64,000 nucleotides of DNA. It comes from an uncultured Methanomassiliicoccus sp. Its GTDB lineage: Archaea > Thermoplasmatota > Thermoplasmata > Methanomassiliicoccales > Methanomassiliicoccaceae. The notes below the pieces were generated by a model. That model ran no database searches and was not told where the DNA came from. It saw only the letters and a list, made by a program, of their open reading frames with translations. The DNA lies in contig CALUEU010000001.1 in assembly GCA_944319735.1 (NCBI GenBank), positions 1 to 64,000 of the forward strand, written 5' to 3'. This document shows positions 17,349-26,186 of the stretch, piece by piece; position 1 is the stretch's first letter; every line of letters starts with the position of its first letter. Both the position numbers and the translations under genes were made by a program.

Positions 17349-18611
17349 ATGGCATTTAGAGATCTCTTGGCGCAGATGAGCAATACTCGCAAGATCGAAG
17401 AAGACGTATCGTTAGAGTATGAAGTTTCCAGAATCTTGTCTCAAGATCAAGAACGCCCTGTATTCTTTGAAAACTTGTCTGGAATGAAGGCTGTAGGAAA
17501 CGTCTGGAGTGACAGGGGAAGAATATCTGAAACACTGGGGACTACTAATGAAAATTTAGTGCGCTATATTCTTGATGCCATGGCTTCTCCTCAAGATACT
17601 ACGCTGGCTTCTGACGTTCCATTCAGGGATCAGGTGCTGACAGAATTCGATCTTACGAAGCTTCCGATTCCGAAGTATTTTCCCAATGATGCAGGAAGGT
17701 ATATCACTTCTGCAGTAGCGGTGGCTGAATTTGAAGGAAAAAGGAACGTATCATTCCACAGGATGATGCTTTACGATAAAACATCATTCGCTTTGAGACT
17801 GGTACCAAGGCATCTTTATACAATGTGGAAAAAAGCTCAGGCGAAAGGAGAAGATCTGCCGGTAGCCTTTTCGATGGGGTTATCTCCATCTGTTCTTCTT
17901 GCCGCTGCCACTTCAACAGACTACATGGCTGATGAGATGAATATTGCATCAGCCTTAGAGAAAAAAGCTACAGGCAAACAGCTTGCTCTTGCTGAACTCG
18001 ACAATGGTCTGAAAGTTCCTGCTGAAGCTGAAATAGTCTTTGAGGGCCGCATAACATCTGAGATGGTTGAGGAAGGACCATTTATGGACATCACCGGTAC
18101 ATATGATTCCATCAGACCGGCTCCAATATTCAAAGTTGATAGATTATATATGAGAAACAATCCGATTTTCCATCTTCTTCTTCCTGGAGGCTATGAACAC
18201 TACATGCTCATGGGTCTGCCGAGAGAGCCGATAATCTACCGTACCGTGAATCAGGTCGTGCCGAATGTGCATGCCGTACGCCTTACTGAAGGGGGATGCT
18301 GCTGGCTTCATGGAGTCGTCTCCATCACTAAAAACAAAGAAGGAGACGGAATGAATGCGGCAATGGCTGCCTTTTCCGGCCATCCGTCTATGAAAAAAGT
18401 AACGGTTGTCGATGCAGACATTGATATCTTTAACGACAGGGACGTTGAATGGGCAGAAGCTACTAGATTCCAGGCTTCAAGATCTCTTCTAGTAGTGAAT
18501 AATGCTGCCGGCTCTTCATTAGATCCCAGTGCTCACGGCACCACATCTAAAGTTGCAATTGATGCCACAAAACCATTTGGTGAAAAAGGATACGACCGGG
18601 CTGTTCTTTGA
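17349..18611 (+). CDS. UbiD-family decarboxylase
   Basis: A 420-residue prenylated-FMN-dependent decarboxylase of the UbiD family. Motifs include ITSAVAVAEFEGKRNVSFHRMM, the catalytic-region segment VPAEAEIVFEGRIT...EGPFMDITGTYD (the E-x-P-F-x-(D/E) region) and the C-terminal DATKPFGEKGYDRA. Archaeal UbiD homologues of this size include anhydromevalonate phosphate decarboxylase of the modified mevalonate route to isoprenoids; that assignment is plausible for a lipid-making archaeon but not proven by sequence alone. I begin at the ATG at 17349 (AFRDLLAQM) because an upstream ATG adds a hydrophobic tail not expected here. It requires a UbiX flavin prenyltransferase, not in this window. Confidence 0.85.
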   Translation: MAFRDLLAQMSNTRKIEEDVSLEYEVSRILSQDQERPVFFENLSGMKAVGNVWSDRGRISETLGTTNENLVRYILDAMASPQDTTLASDVPFRDQVLTEFDLTKLPIPKYFPNDAGRYITSAVAVAEFEGKRNVSFHRMMLYDKTSFALRLVPRHLYTMWKKAQAKGEDLPVAFSMGLSPSVLLAAATSTDYMADEMNIASALEKKATGKQLALAELDNGLKVPAEAEIVFEGRITSEMVEEGPFMDITGTYDSIRPAPIFKVDRLYMRNNPIFHLLLPGGYEHYMLMGLPREPIIYRTVNQVVPNVHAVRLTEGGCCWLHGVVSITKNKEGDGMNAAMAAFSGHPSMKKVTVVDADIDIFNDRDVEWAEATRFQASRSLLVVNNAAGSSLDPSAHGTTSKVAIDATKPFGEKGYDRAVL

Positions 18612-18633
18612 ACAGTCTTTTAAATCATACCAT

Positions 18634-18729
18634 TTTCTCAATCCACCCTTCGTAAGAAGGTGACTACACAGGAGGTATGCAAGACGCTTGATGTCAAAGT
18701 TTCAATCCACACCTTCGTAAGAAGGTGAC
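18634..18729 (-). CRISPR. CRISPR array 2, two repeats, minus strand
   Basis: A perfect repeat, in inverse orientation, at 18699-18729, one 34-base spacer at 18665-18698, and a degenerate repeat with a one-base deletion at 18634-18664. Reading on the minus strand, the perfect copy is leader-proximal and the degenerate copy terminal, so it resembles a minimal array whose leader would be in 18730-18924, back-to-back with the cas4 promoter. It faces array 1 across gltX and the UbiD gene. Confidence 0.9.
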
Positions 18730-18924
18730 TACCAGTGAAAATAGTTAACAAGATGTTAGAAGATTTATCATTTAAGATTTAATACTATATTTTATACAAA
18801 TTGATTATTGTTTACAGCCGATTTACAATAATCATATGTAGAGCATTATTGATATTAATTCGATTGAAGATTTAAGCATCCTATGATAATTTACATATAA
18901 TTTAATTTTTATGTACTTAGATAT
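18730..18924. promoter_or_regulatory. AT-rich region before cas4, possible bidirectional leader
   Basis: No reading frame is convincing here. The stretch must carry the cas4-cas1-cas2 promoter on the plus strand and, if array 2 is transcribed, its leader on the minus strand. Little sequence lies between the AT-rich promoter-like stretch and the cas4 ATG, so the transcript may be leaderless or nearly so. Confidence 0.4.
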
Positions 18925-19587
18925 ATGGATGATGACATTGAAGATTACATAGACATATCCGGAATACAACATTTCTGCTTTTGTAGAAGACAATGGGCAT
19001 TGATCTATCTTGAAAAACAATGGGAAGAAAATTCATACACTGTTGAAGGTCACATCATGCATGAAAAATGTCATGATGAACAATTGATTGAAAAACGTGG
19101 AAATCTGCTAATTTGCAGAGGAATGATGGTACATTCTAACAATCTTAAAGTAAAAGGCATATGTGACGTTGTGGAATTTCAAAAGAATCCTGATGGTGTA
19201 AAGATATATGGAAAAGATGATTTGTGGAAACCTATACCTATTGAATATAAAAAAGGAAAACCTAAACTACATAACGCAGATAGATTGCAGTTATGTGCTC
19301 AGGCAATTTGTATTGAAGAGATGTTGTGTTGCAATATAGATTTTGGATATATTTATTATGGCGAGATTAAACGACGAGAAAAAATAATGCTGGATTCAAA
19401 CTTAAGGTTAGAATTAGCTAAGTTAGTTTCAGAAATGTATGAACTACATAAAAAACACACAACACCAAAAATGCATGAATTTTATGGGTGCAAAGACTGC
19501 TCACTTAACAATGTATGTTTACCAAATATCTGTAAAAAATCTGTTTTAAACTATATTGATAGCTTTTTAAGAGATGATTTTGCATGA
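18925..19587 (+). CDS. cas4: Cas4 nuclease, type I-C adaptation
   Basis: A 220-residue Cas4 of the Cas4/Dna2-RecB exonuclease family, which trims prespacers and helps select the PAM with Cas1-Cas2. The opening YIDISGIQHFCFCRRQWALIYLE is the I-C Cas4 signature including the first iron-sulfur cysteine. The PD-(D/E)xK core is visible as KGICDVVEF and PIEYKKGKPK, followed by QLCAQAICIEEM. The C-terminal cluster GCKDCSLNNVCLPNIC provides the remaining 4Fe-4S cysteines. It overlaps cas1 by 4 bases (ATGA). Confidence 0.95.
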   Translation: MDDDIEDYIDISGIQHFCFCRRQWALIYLEKQWEENSYTVEGHIMHEKCHDEQLIEKRGNLLICRGMMVHSNNLKVKGICDVVEFQKNPDGVKIYGKDDLWKPIPIEYKKGKPKLHNADRLQLCAQAICIEEMLCCNIDFGYIYYGEIKRREKIMLDSNLRLELAKLVSEMYELHKKHTTPKMHEFYGCKDCSLNNVCLPNICKKSVLNYIDSFLRDDFA

Positions 19588-20615
19588 AACATTTATTAAA
19601 TACATTATACATAACTAATGAAAAATCATATCTTTCACTAAATGGTGAAAACATAGTAATATCTGAAGAAGATCAGGAAATAGGGAGATTTCCGTTACAT
19701 ACACTTAATTCTATAATCTATTTTGGATATAAAGGAGCTACACCAGCCCTGATAGGAAAATGTGCTAAATACAAAATAAATTTAGCATTTTTTACACCAA
19801 ATGGAAAATTTTTAGCCAGAGTCGTAGGTAATACATCAGGAAATATTTTTTTAAGAAAAGAACAATATAGAATATCTGATGATGAAAGTCGAAGTTGTAA
19901 TGTAGCTAGGAACATCATAGCTGCAAAAGTGCATAATAGCAGATGGATTTTAGAACGTGCTGCCAGAGATCATCCATATCGTGTTGATGTGGATTCATTA
20001 AAGCACACATCAAACAAGCTTGCAATGAGCATTCCAGACATAATGAAATGTGAAAATTTAAACGATTTGAGAGGTTTTGAGGGGATTGCTGCCAATCTTT
20101 ACTTTAACGTGCTGGATGATTTGATACTACAAAATAAAAATGAATTTTATATGATTCGCCGTTCAAGAAGACCTCCATTAGATAAGACAAATGCACTTTT
20201 ATCATTTGTATATACATTGTTATTGCAAGACTATGTTTCTGCATTAGAAGGTGTTGGTCTGGACCCTTATGCAGGATTTTTACATAGGGATCGTGCTGGA
20301 AGAGCATCGCTTGCTTTAGACCTAATGGAAGAACTGAGAAGTGTATATGCAGACCGTTTTGTAATATCACTGATAAATAACAGAACAATAAAACCTGATG
20401 ATTTAATTGTTAAAGAAAATGGGGCCGTAATCCTTACAAACGATGGCCGCAAGATTCTATTCAAGTCTTGGCAGTTGAAAAAGAAAGAAGAATTAACCCA
20501 TCCATTTTTACAAGAAAAAATAACTTGGGGGCTAGTTCCTCACACGCAATCATTATTGTTATCTAGATATGTCAGAGGAGATCTAGATGCATACCCTCCG
20601 TTTTTCTGGAAGTGA
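19584..20615 (+). CDS. cas1: Cas1 integrase, type I-C
   Basis: The 343-residue integrase that, with Cas2, inserts new spacers at the leader end of the array. The N-terminal beta domain starts LLNTLYITNEKSYLSLNGENI. In the helical catalytic domain the metal-binding residues are seen as the glutamate in LRGFEGIAANLYF, the histidine in GLDPYAGFLHRDRAGRASLA, and the acidic pair in LALDLMEELR. All are intact. It overlaps cas4 and is followed 4 bases later by cas2. Confidence 0.97.
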   Translation: MKHLLNTLYITNEKSYLSLNGENIVISEEDQEIGRFPLHTLNSIIYFGYKGATPALIGKCAKYKINLAFFTPNGKFLARVVGNTSGNIFLRKEQYRISDDESRSCNVARNIIAAKVHNSRWILERAARDHPYRVDVDSLKHTSNKLAMSIPDIMKCENLNDLRGFEGIAANLYFNVLDDLILQNKNEFYMIRRSRRPPLDKTNALLSFVYTLLLQDYVSALEGVGLDPYAGFLHRDRAGRASLALDLMEELRSVYADRFVISLINNRTIKPDDLIVKENGAVILTNDGRKILFKSWQLKKKEELTHPFLQEKITWGLVPHTQSLLLSRYVRGDLDAYPPFFWK

Positions 20616-20619
20616 TTGG

Positions 20620-20910
20620 ATGTTAGTTGTAATTACATATGATGTGAATACAGAAGATTCTAATGGAAAAAGACGGCTTAGACAAGTATCAAAAATGTGT
20701 GTAAATTATGGACAAAGAGTACAAAATTCTGTTTTTGAGTGCATTTTAGACCATTCTCAGCAAAAAGAGTTAAAACACAAATTAAGTTTAATAATTGATC
20801 CTGAAAAAGACAGCTTAAGATTTTATTATCTAGGAAATAATTATAAAGACAGAGTGGATCATATCGGAACAAAAAGATCATATGATGCAGAAGGATTGTT
20901 AATTATATGA
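20620..20910 (+). CDS. cas2: Cas2, type I-C
   Basis: A 96-residue Cas2, the usual I-C length, acting as the structural core of the Cas1-Cas2 integrase. It opens LVVITYDVNTEDSNGKRRL, with the conserved first-strand aspartate (YDV), then VCVNYGQRVQNSVFECILD and a final SLRFYYLGNNYKDRVDHIG. I start at the ATG at 20620 rather than an in-frame ATG 33 bases upstream inside cas1, since the ferredoxin-like fold begins at VVITYDV. The main CRISPR array follows downstream. Confidence 0.96.
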   Translation: MLVVITYDVNTEDSNGKRRLRQVSKMCVNYGQRVQNSVFECILDHSQQKELKHKLSLIIDPEKDSLRFYYLGNNYKDRVDHIGTKRSYDAEGLLII

Positions 20911-20924
20911 ATAAGAATTGATTG

Positions 20925-20967
20925 GTGCGAACATATAGTGAACATTTAAAGTGCTATACCTTCGCAC
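20925..20967 (+). other. Long hairpin after cas2
   Basis: Arms GTGCGAA (20925-20931) and TTCGCAC (20961-20967) are perfect inverses; inner TATAG and CTATA extend the stem past a short internal loop. It lies 14 bases after the cas2 stop and before the CRISPR leader, so it may end the cas transcript. Confidence 0.5.
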
Positions 20968-21142
20968 TAGCATTTATTTTAAAATTTACTTAAGCCAGTA
21001 TAAATTATCCAATAATATATTCTTTAAATTTAGAATTGATAAATTGTCTAAGAATAATATTTTTATCTAAAATACACAATACTAATTTTACCCAGATCTT
21101 AAGATAATATTAAGTGTAGAAATGTTATTTCATATTTTGACA
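20968..21142 (+). promoter_or_regulatory. Leader of the main CRISPR array
   Basis: About 175 very AT-rich bases without a reading frame join cas2 to the first perfect repeat. Orientation is set by the ATTGAAAC repeat end, by decay confined to the far end of the array, and by its position next to cas2. It contains ATAATATTAAGTGT at 21104-21117, which recurs beside array 4. It should carry the array promoter and the integration anchor for Cas1-Cas2. Confidence 0.75.
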
Positions 21143-24111
21143 GTCACCTTCTTACGAAGGTGTGGATTGAAACACCGTCTAATAACATATATTTCATACT
21201 CTCCCCTCCAACACGTCACCTTCTTACGAAGGTGTGGATTGAAACATCGGGGCGGACACGTATGAGAGACGTCATCCGGTCACCTTCTTACGAAGGTGTG
21301 GATTGAAACACACATGCGAGTACCATCTGTGGCTATATAACCACGTCACCTTCTTACGAAGGTGTGGATTGAAACTAATCTCTCAGCGATATAGTCCATC
21401 TCATCCTGACTAGTCACCTTCTTACGAAGGTGTGGATTGAAACTTATAATGAATCCAGGGGATAGCACCTTCCTTCAAGAGTCACCTTCTTACGAAGGTG
21501 TGGATTGAAACCCTGCTCGAAACAGATAATAGCCTGCCCAAGCGCGTCACCTTCTTACGAAGGTGTGGATTGAAACATTCAAAGGTTCTTAAAATTAATC
21601 AAGATTGGATTTGTCACCTTCTTACGAAGGTGTGGATTGAAACTTTGAGTTCATCCCATGAGTCAAACGTCTCATCAATTTGTCACCTTCTTACGAAGGT
21701 GTGGATTGAAACCACTCGTCTTTGGTCAATGTGTCCAGGAGATCTAAGTCACCTTCTTACGAAGGTGTGGATTGAAACAATTTGACGTTTAATGGTGTTG
21801 TCGAAGTATCTACCCTGTCACCTTCTTACGAAGGTGTGGATTGAAACTTCACGGCCTATAAATATGCCAAGCTCGGACCAGTTGTCACCTTCTTACGAAG
21901 GTGTGGATTGAAACTCTGTCAGGCAGATGTGAACCGTCAATACGTACCAGTCACCTTCTTACGAAGGTGTGGATTGAAACCTCCAAGTCTGCCGAATCAA
22001 GCATGGAAATGACCTGTCACCTTCTTACGAAGGTGTGGATTGAAACTACTAATTTAGTTCCGACTATCAATGCCACCACAGAGTCACCTTCTTACGAAGG
22101 TGTGGATTGAAACCTCACGAATAGCATCAGCAATTTCAGAAGTTGCCGTCACCTTCTTACGAAGGTGTGGATTGAAACAATCACTGCTTCCAGCACGTCT
22201 AAGGCGACTTCAGTCACCTTCTTACGAAGGTGTGGATTGAAACAGCTCTTCGACGAGTCATACCCCATCGATGAGCAGGTCACCTTCTTACGAAGGTGTG
22301 GATTGAAACTTTAGGACATGCATCGCCTGAAACAACTTTTGGAGTCACCTTCTTACGAAGGTGTGGATTGAAACTTGTTGTGAGGAGGGTCAGCATATGA
22401 GATCTTTCGTCACCTTCTTACGAAGGTGTGGATTGAAACTTAAAATCAGATCGTGAGAGGATGGATAAGATATTGGTCACCTTCTTACGAAGGTGTGGAT
22501 TGAAACGCCTTCATGACTCCGCATCTGATTAGCCACGAGTGCGGTCACCTTCTTACGAAGGTGTGGATTGAAATCCTTTTTTGATCCAAGTGAATTCTCT
22601 TTCTTTGTGGTCACGTCACCTTCTTACGAAGGTGTGGATTGAAACTAGCCGAGAAGGATCAGGAGATTGAGTCTCTGAAGGTCACCTTCTTACGAAGGTG
22701 TGGATTGAAACGGAGTTGTTGTGGTTATTCCGGATTTGGTTCTGGTCACCTTCTTACGAAGGTGTGGATTGAAACCATATTGATTGCATCAGTAATGTTC
22801 TCTGAGAATTCGTCACCTTCTTACGAAGGTGTGGATTGAAACGACTGTAAGAAGTTTTTAAGTCAAAGGATAGTTTGGTCACCTTCTTACGAAGGTGTGG
22901 ATTGAAACTTAAAATCAGATCGTGAGAGGATGGATAAGATATTGGTCACCTTCTTACGAAGGTGTGGATTGAAACCCGATTGGATTCTTTGAGACTTTCA
23001 ATCTCCTGATGTCACCTTCTTACGAAGGTGTGGATTGAAACTCTTCCGAGGTGATCCGATGACCGCTAACGAATCAGTCACCTTCTTACGAAGGTGTGGA
23101 TTGAAACAAATATGTCCATCCGCCACGATATGCCTTTCGCAAAGTCACCTTCTTACGAAGGTGTGGATTGAAACAAATATGTCCATCCGCCACGATATGC
23201 CTTTCGCAAAGTCACCTTCTTACGAAGGTGTGGATTGAAACTCATTAAGTCTTTAAATGTTAAATCAGTGCCATCGTGTCACCTTCTTACGAAGGTGTGG
23301 ATTGAAACATGTTACAGTTAAAACATTATGTGAAAACTTTAGAGGTCACCTTCTTACGAAGGTGTGGATTGAAACATTGAACAATTTGATATTTACGGAA
23401 CCGGTATCAAGTCACCTTCTTACGAAGGTGTGGATTGAAACAATTCTACTGCAAAGTTTCTGCCTAATTCAGTAATAGTCACCTTCTTACGAAGGTGTGG
23501 ATTGAAACCTTCGATTGAGACTATGATATCATTTATGGAAGGAGTCACCTTCTTACGAAGGTGTGGATTGAAACACATGGATAAAGAAGCCGTCAATATT
23601 GATGCAGTGTCACCTTCTTACGAAGGTGTGGATTGAAACCTCTTTGCCCAGGGGGCGTCCCTTAAAATCATTCCAAGTCACCTTCTTACGAAGGTGTGGA
23701 TTGAAACTTCCATTAATTCCTCTATTGTCATATTATGCCGTGTCACCTTCTTACGAAGGTGTGGATTGAAACCTCAGAAATATGATGGAGCTGCACCTAG
23801 ACTAGTAGATGGTCACCTTCTTACGAAGGTGTGGATTGAAACGGGTCAGATGTTAAACTAAAAGGAGTAAACCCGAATTGGTCACCTTCTTACGAAGGTG
23901 TGGATTGAAACTATTGAAACAGGAGATCCTGAAGACCAGCTGCCGTCACCTTCTTACGAAGGTGTGGATTGAAACAACTCTTTCCCTGCCATTGCCGCCG
24001 CCGTAACAGCATGTCACCTTCTTACGAATGTGTGGATTGGAACTAACTCTACTTCAGCCTCGTTGTCTGAATATGACGTAGTCACCTTCTTGCGAAGATG
24101 TGAGTTAAATA
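21143..24111 (+). CRISPR. Main CRISPR array 3, 45 repeats and 44 spacers
   Basis: I count 45 copies of the 31-base I-C repeat from 21143 to 24111: 43 perfect or nearly so (22544 ends in T) and two degenerate terminal ones at 24013 and 24081. Spacers are 33-40 bases, except the leader-proximal one, which is 41. The repeat forms a 7-bp hairpin CACCTTC/GAAGGTG. Spacer 22440-22475 is identical to 22909-22944, and 23108-23143 is identical to 23175-23210. Terminal decay at the right end confirms growth from the left. The conservation suggests an active array. Confidence 0.98.
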
Positions 24112-24205
24112 TCATGATATGAATTGAAACTATATTGAAGACCTGTGAATCCGCATACTTTAAGTACTCTTAGTTCCGTGAATTCTTATCCTTGGGGAGA
24201 TATAT

Positions 24206-24766
24206 TTGTCACAAGTTTCCAAGGATATTATAGAAATAAGATTTCACGGCAGGGGAGGCCAGGGAGCAGTCATAGCTTCAGAAATTCTTGCAAAAGCAGC
24301 AATCAAAGAAGGCATGTATGCCTCAGCTTTTCCAAGTTTTGGTGTTGAAAGAAGGGGAGCACCGGTCTCAGCATTCTGCAGAATTTCCAGCAAACCCATC
24401 TGGACTCATGCAAGCATCTATGAGCCTGATTATGTAGTAATTCTTGATCAGGGCCTGATAAGACTCACAAATGTTCTTCAGGGAATGAAATCAGACGGTA
24501 CTGCTATAATAAACACTTCAAAAAGCGCTGAAGAATTGGGTTTACCGGAAAACACAATAACATTTGATGCCACCTCAGCAGCGTTAAAATTCGGGTTGGG
24601 GAGCCAAACTTCTCCGATAGTCAACACTGCCATATTGGGAGCATTTGCAAAAGTCTGTGATGTCGTGCCTATGAATTCCATTTTAGAGTGCATAAAACAG
24701 TCTGTGCCGGCTAAAAGAGAAGAAAATGCTGCAGCTGCAGAATTCGCTTACGGAGTGGTGGCATGA
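24206..24766 (+). CDS. porC: Pyruvate:ferredoxin oxidoreductase gamma subunit
   Basis: Gamma subunit of the four-part archaeal 2-oxoacid:ferredoxin oxidoreductase that converts pyruvate and CoA to acetyl-CoA, CO2 and reduced ferredoxin (reversible in methanogens). The 186-residue protein shows [21 protein letters not shown] near the N terminus and a later FATASALKFG-like segment ([14 protein letters not shown]), standard for PorC. The only suitable start is TTG at 24206, supported by GGGGAGA a few bases before it. It overlaps porD by 4 bases. First gene of the porCDAB operon, directly after the CRISPR array. Confidence 0.93.
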
Positions 24767-25032
24767 ATTACAGAGACCTGCCCAGCATGCCTGTAGCGGC
24801 GCAGAGCACTGAGAGCATAACAACCGGCGACTGGAGAACGATCAGACCTGTTTTAAACAAAGACCTGTGCGACAGATGCTACCACTGCTGGGCATTCTGC
24901 CCTGATGTCAGCGTCATCGTCGAAGAAGAAGGATCGTTTCCCAAAGTAGATCTGAACCATTGCAAAGGCTGCGGCATTTGTTCCACTGAATGTTCCAAGC
25001 AGGCAATCACTATGGTGAGGGAAGATTTATGA
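24763..25032 (+). CDS. porD: Pyruvate:ferredoxin oxidoreductase delta subunit
   Basis: An 89-residue ferredoxin-like subunit that passes electrons from the catalytic core to external ferredoxin. Two cysteine clusters for two 4Fe-4S centres are present: LCDRCYHCWAFCPD and HCKGCGICSTECSK. The N-terminal segment TTGDWRTIRPVLNKDLC is typical of PorD. It overlaps both neighbours by 4 bases, so all four subunits are translationally coupled. Confidence 0.94.
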   Translation: MNYRDLPSMPVAAQSTESITTGDWRTIRPVLNKDLCDRCYHCWAFCPDVSVIVEEEGSFPKVDLNHCKGCGICSTECSKQAITMVREDL

Positions 25033-26186
25033 TCGAAGCTTCAACGGGAAACTACGCTGCGGCACAGGCGGCAAGGCTGGCTAAAGCTGATGTGGTAGCG
25101 GTTTACCCCATCACCCCTCAGACGACGATCTCAGAATACGTCGCCTCGATGGTTCAGAAAGGAGAGATGAACGCGGAGTTCCTGCTCATGGAAAGCGAAC
25201 ACTCTGCAATGTCTGCATTGATTGGAGCATCAACTATAGGAGCAAGAACTTTCACCGCTACATCCTCGCATGGTCTGGCCTTAATGCATGAAATGCTGAT
25301 GTGGGCTGTAGGCGCAAGAACTCCCATTGTAATGCCTGTAGCTGCCAGGGCAATCGGAGGACCTTGGAACATCTGGGGAGACCATCAGGATGCCATATCT
25401 GAAAGGGACACGGGGTGGCTGCAGTTCTTCTGTGAAAATAATCAGGAAGTTTTAGACACCATACTTATGGCTTACAGGGTTGCAGAAGACAGGAATGTAA
25501 TGCTTCCTGCCATGGTGGTAGAAGACGGTTTTGTTCTGTCACATACAGTAGAGAGAATTGATATTCCAGACCAGGAAGAAGTAGATGCATATCTCCCAAA
25601 ATACAGCCCAGAATTCTTTGCTGACACAGAAAACCCGATGAGATTCGGCGGTCTAGTCACTCCAGATTTGTGGACAGAATTCAGATACCGCATAGCTGAG
25701 TCTCATGAAATCTCGAGAGAAAAACTGAAAGCTGCAGAGAAAGACTTTGAAAAAGTCTTCGGAAGAAGCTACGGAAGTCCGGTAGAAACATACCGCTGTG
25801 AAGATGCTGATGCAGTGCTGATAGCCGCCGGCGCAGTGGCGGGAACAGCAAAGGAAGTGGCAGATCAGCTTAGAATGCAGGGAAAGAAAGTAGGGGTGGC
25901 GAGGATCCGCGTATTCAGGCCGTTTCCCTCTGAAGAGATAAGAAAGCTTGTCTCATCTGTGCCGTCAGTAGGAGTTCTGGATAAAAGCTACACTTTCGGA
26001 GACGGAGGTGCCATGTTCAATGAAGTCAGATCTGCAGCAGGAACTCTGGAGATAGGAAGTTATATAGCCGGGCTCGGAGGAAGAGATGTGCCTCCTAAGG
26101 TCCTGATTAAAATTTTTAACAACATTTTAGAGAAAAACAGAGGAACCGTCTGGGCGGACCTCAAAGGAGGAGATTTTGATGACTGA
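25029..26186 (+). CDS. porA: Pyruvate:ferredoxin oxidoreductase alpha subunit
   Basis: A 385-residue alpha subunit that holds the thiamine-diphosphate pyrimidine end and the substrate. Landmarks: NYAAAQAARLAKADVVAVYP, then PITPQTTISEYVASM, LMESEHSAMSALIGAS and TATSSHGLALMHEML, with a transketolase C-terminal domain DAVLIAAGAVAGTAKEVADQ. I begin at the ATG at 25029, in ATGA overlap with porD; an earlier in-frame start lies inside porD. Pyruvate is the probable substrate, given the porCDAB order; 2-oxoisovalerate cannot be fully excluded. Confidence 0.94.
   Translation: MIEASTGNYAAAQAARLAKADVVAVYPITPQTTISEYVASMVQKGEMNAEFLLMESEHSAMSALIGASTIGARTFTATSSHGLALMHEMLMWAVGARTPIVMPVAARAIGGPWNIWGDHQDAISERDTGWLQFFCENNQEVLDTILMAYRVAEDRNVMLPAMVVEDGFVLSHTVERIDIPDQEEVDAYLPKYSPEFFADTENPMRFGGLVTPDLWTEFRYRIAESHEISREKLKAAEKDFEKVFGRSYGSPVETYRCEDADAVLIAAGAVAGTAKEVADQLRMQGKKVGVARIRVFRPFPSEEIRKLVSSVPSVGVLDKSYTFGDGGAMFNEVRSAAGTLEIGSYIAGLGGRDVPPKVLIKIFNNILEKNRGTVWADLKGGDFDD

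Noticed and set aside
14272-20910. Transposon or insertion sequence between the two cas modules
   Set aside because: No transposase, terminal inverted repeats or target duplications were seen; intervening genes are housekeeping, so repeat-mediated rearrangement is more likely.
21498-23475. Several open frames containing repeated HLLTKVWIET across the main CRISPR array
   Set aside because: They are translations of the 31-base repeats; frame shifts with spacer length and there is no start signal or conserved protein.
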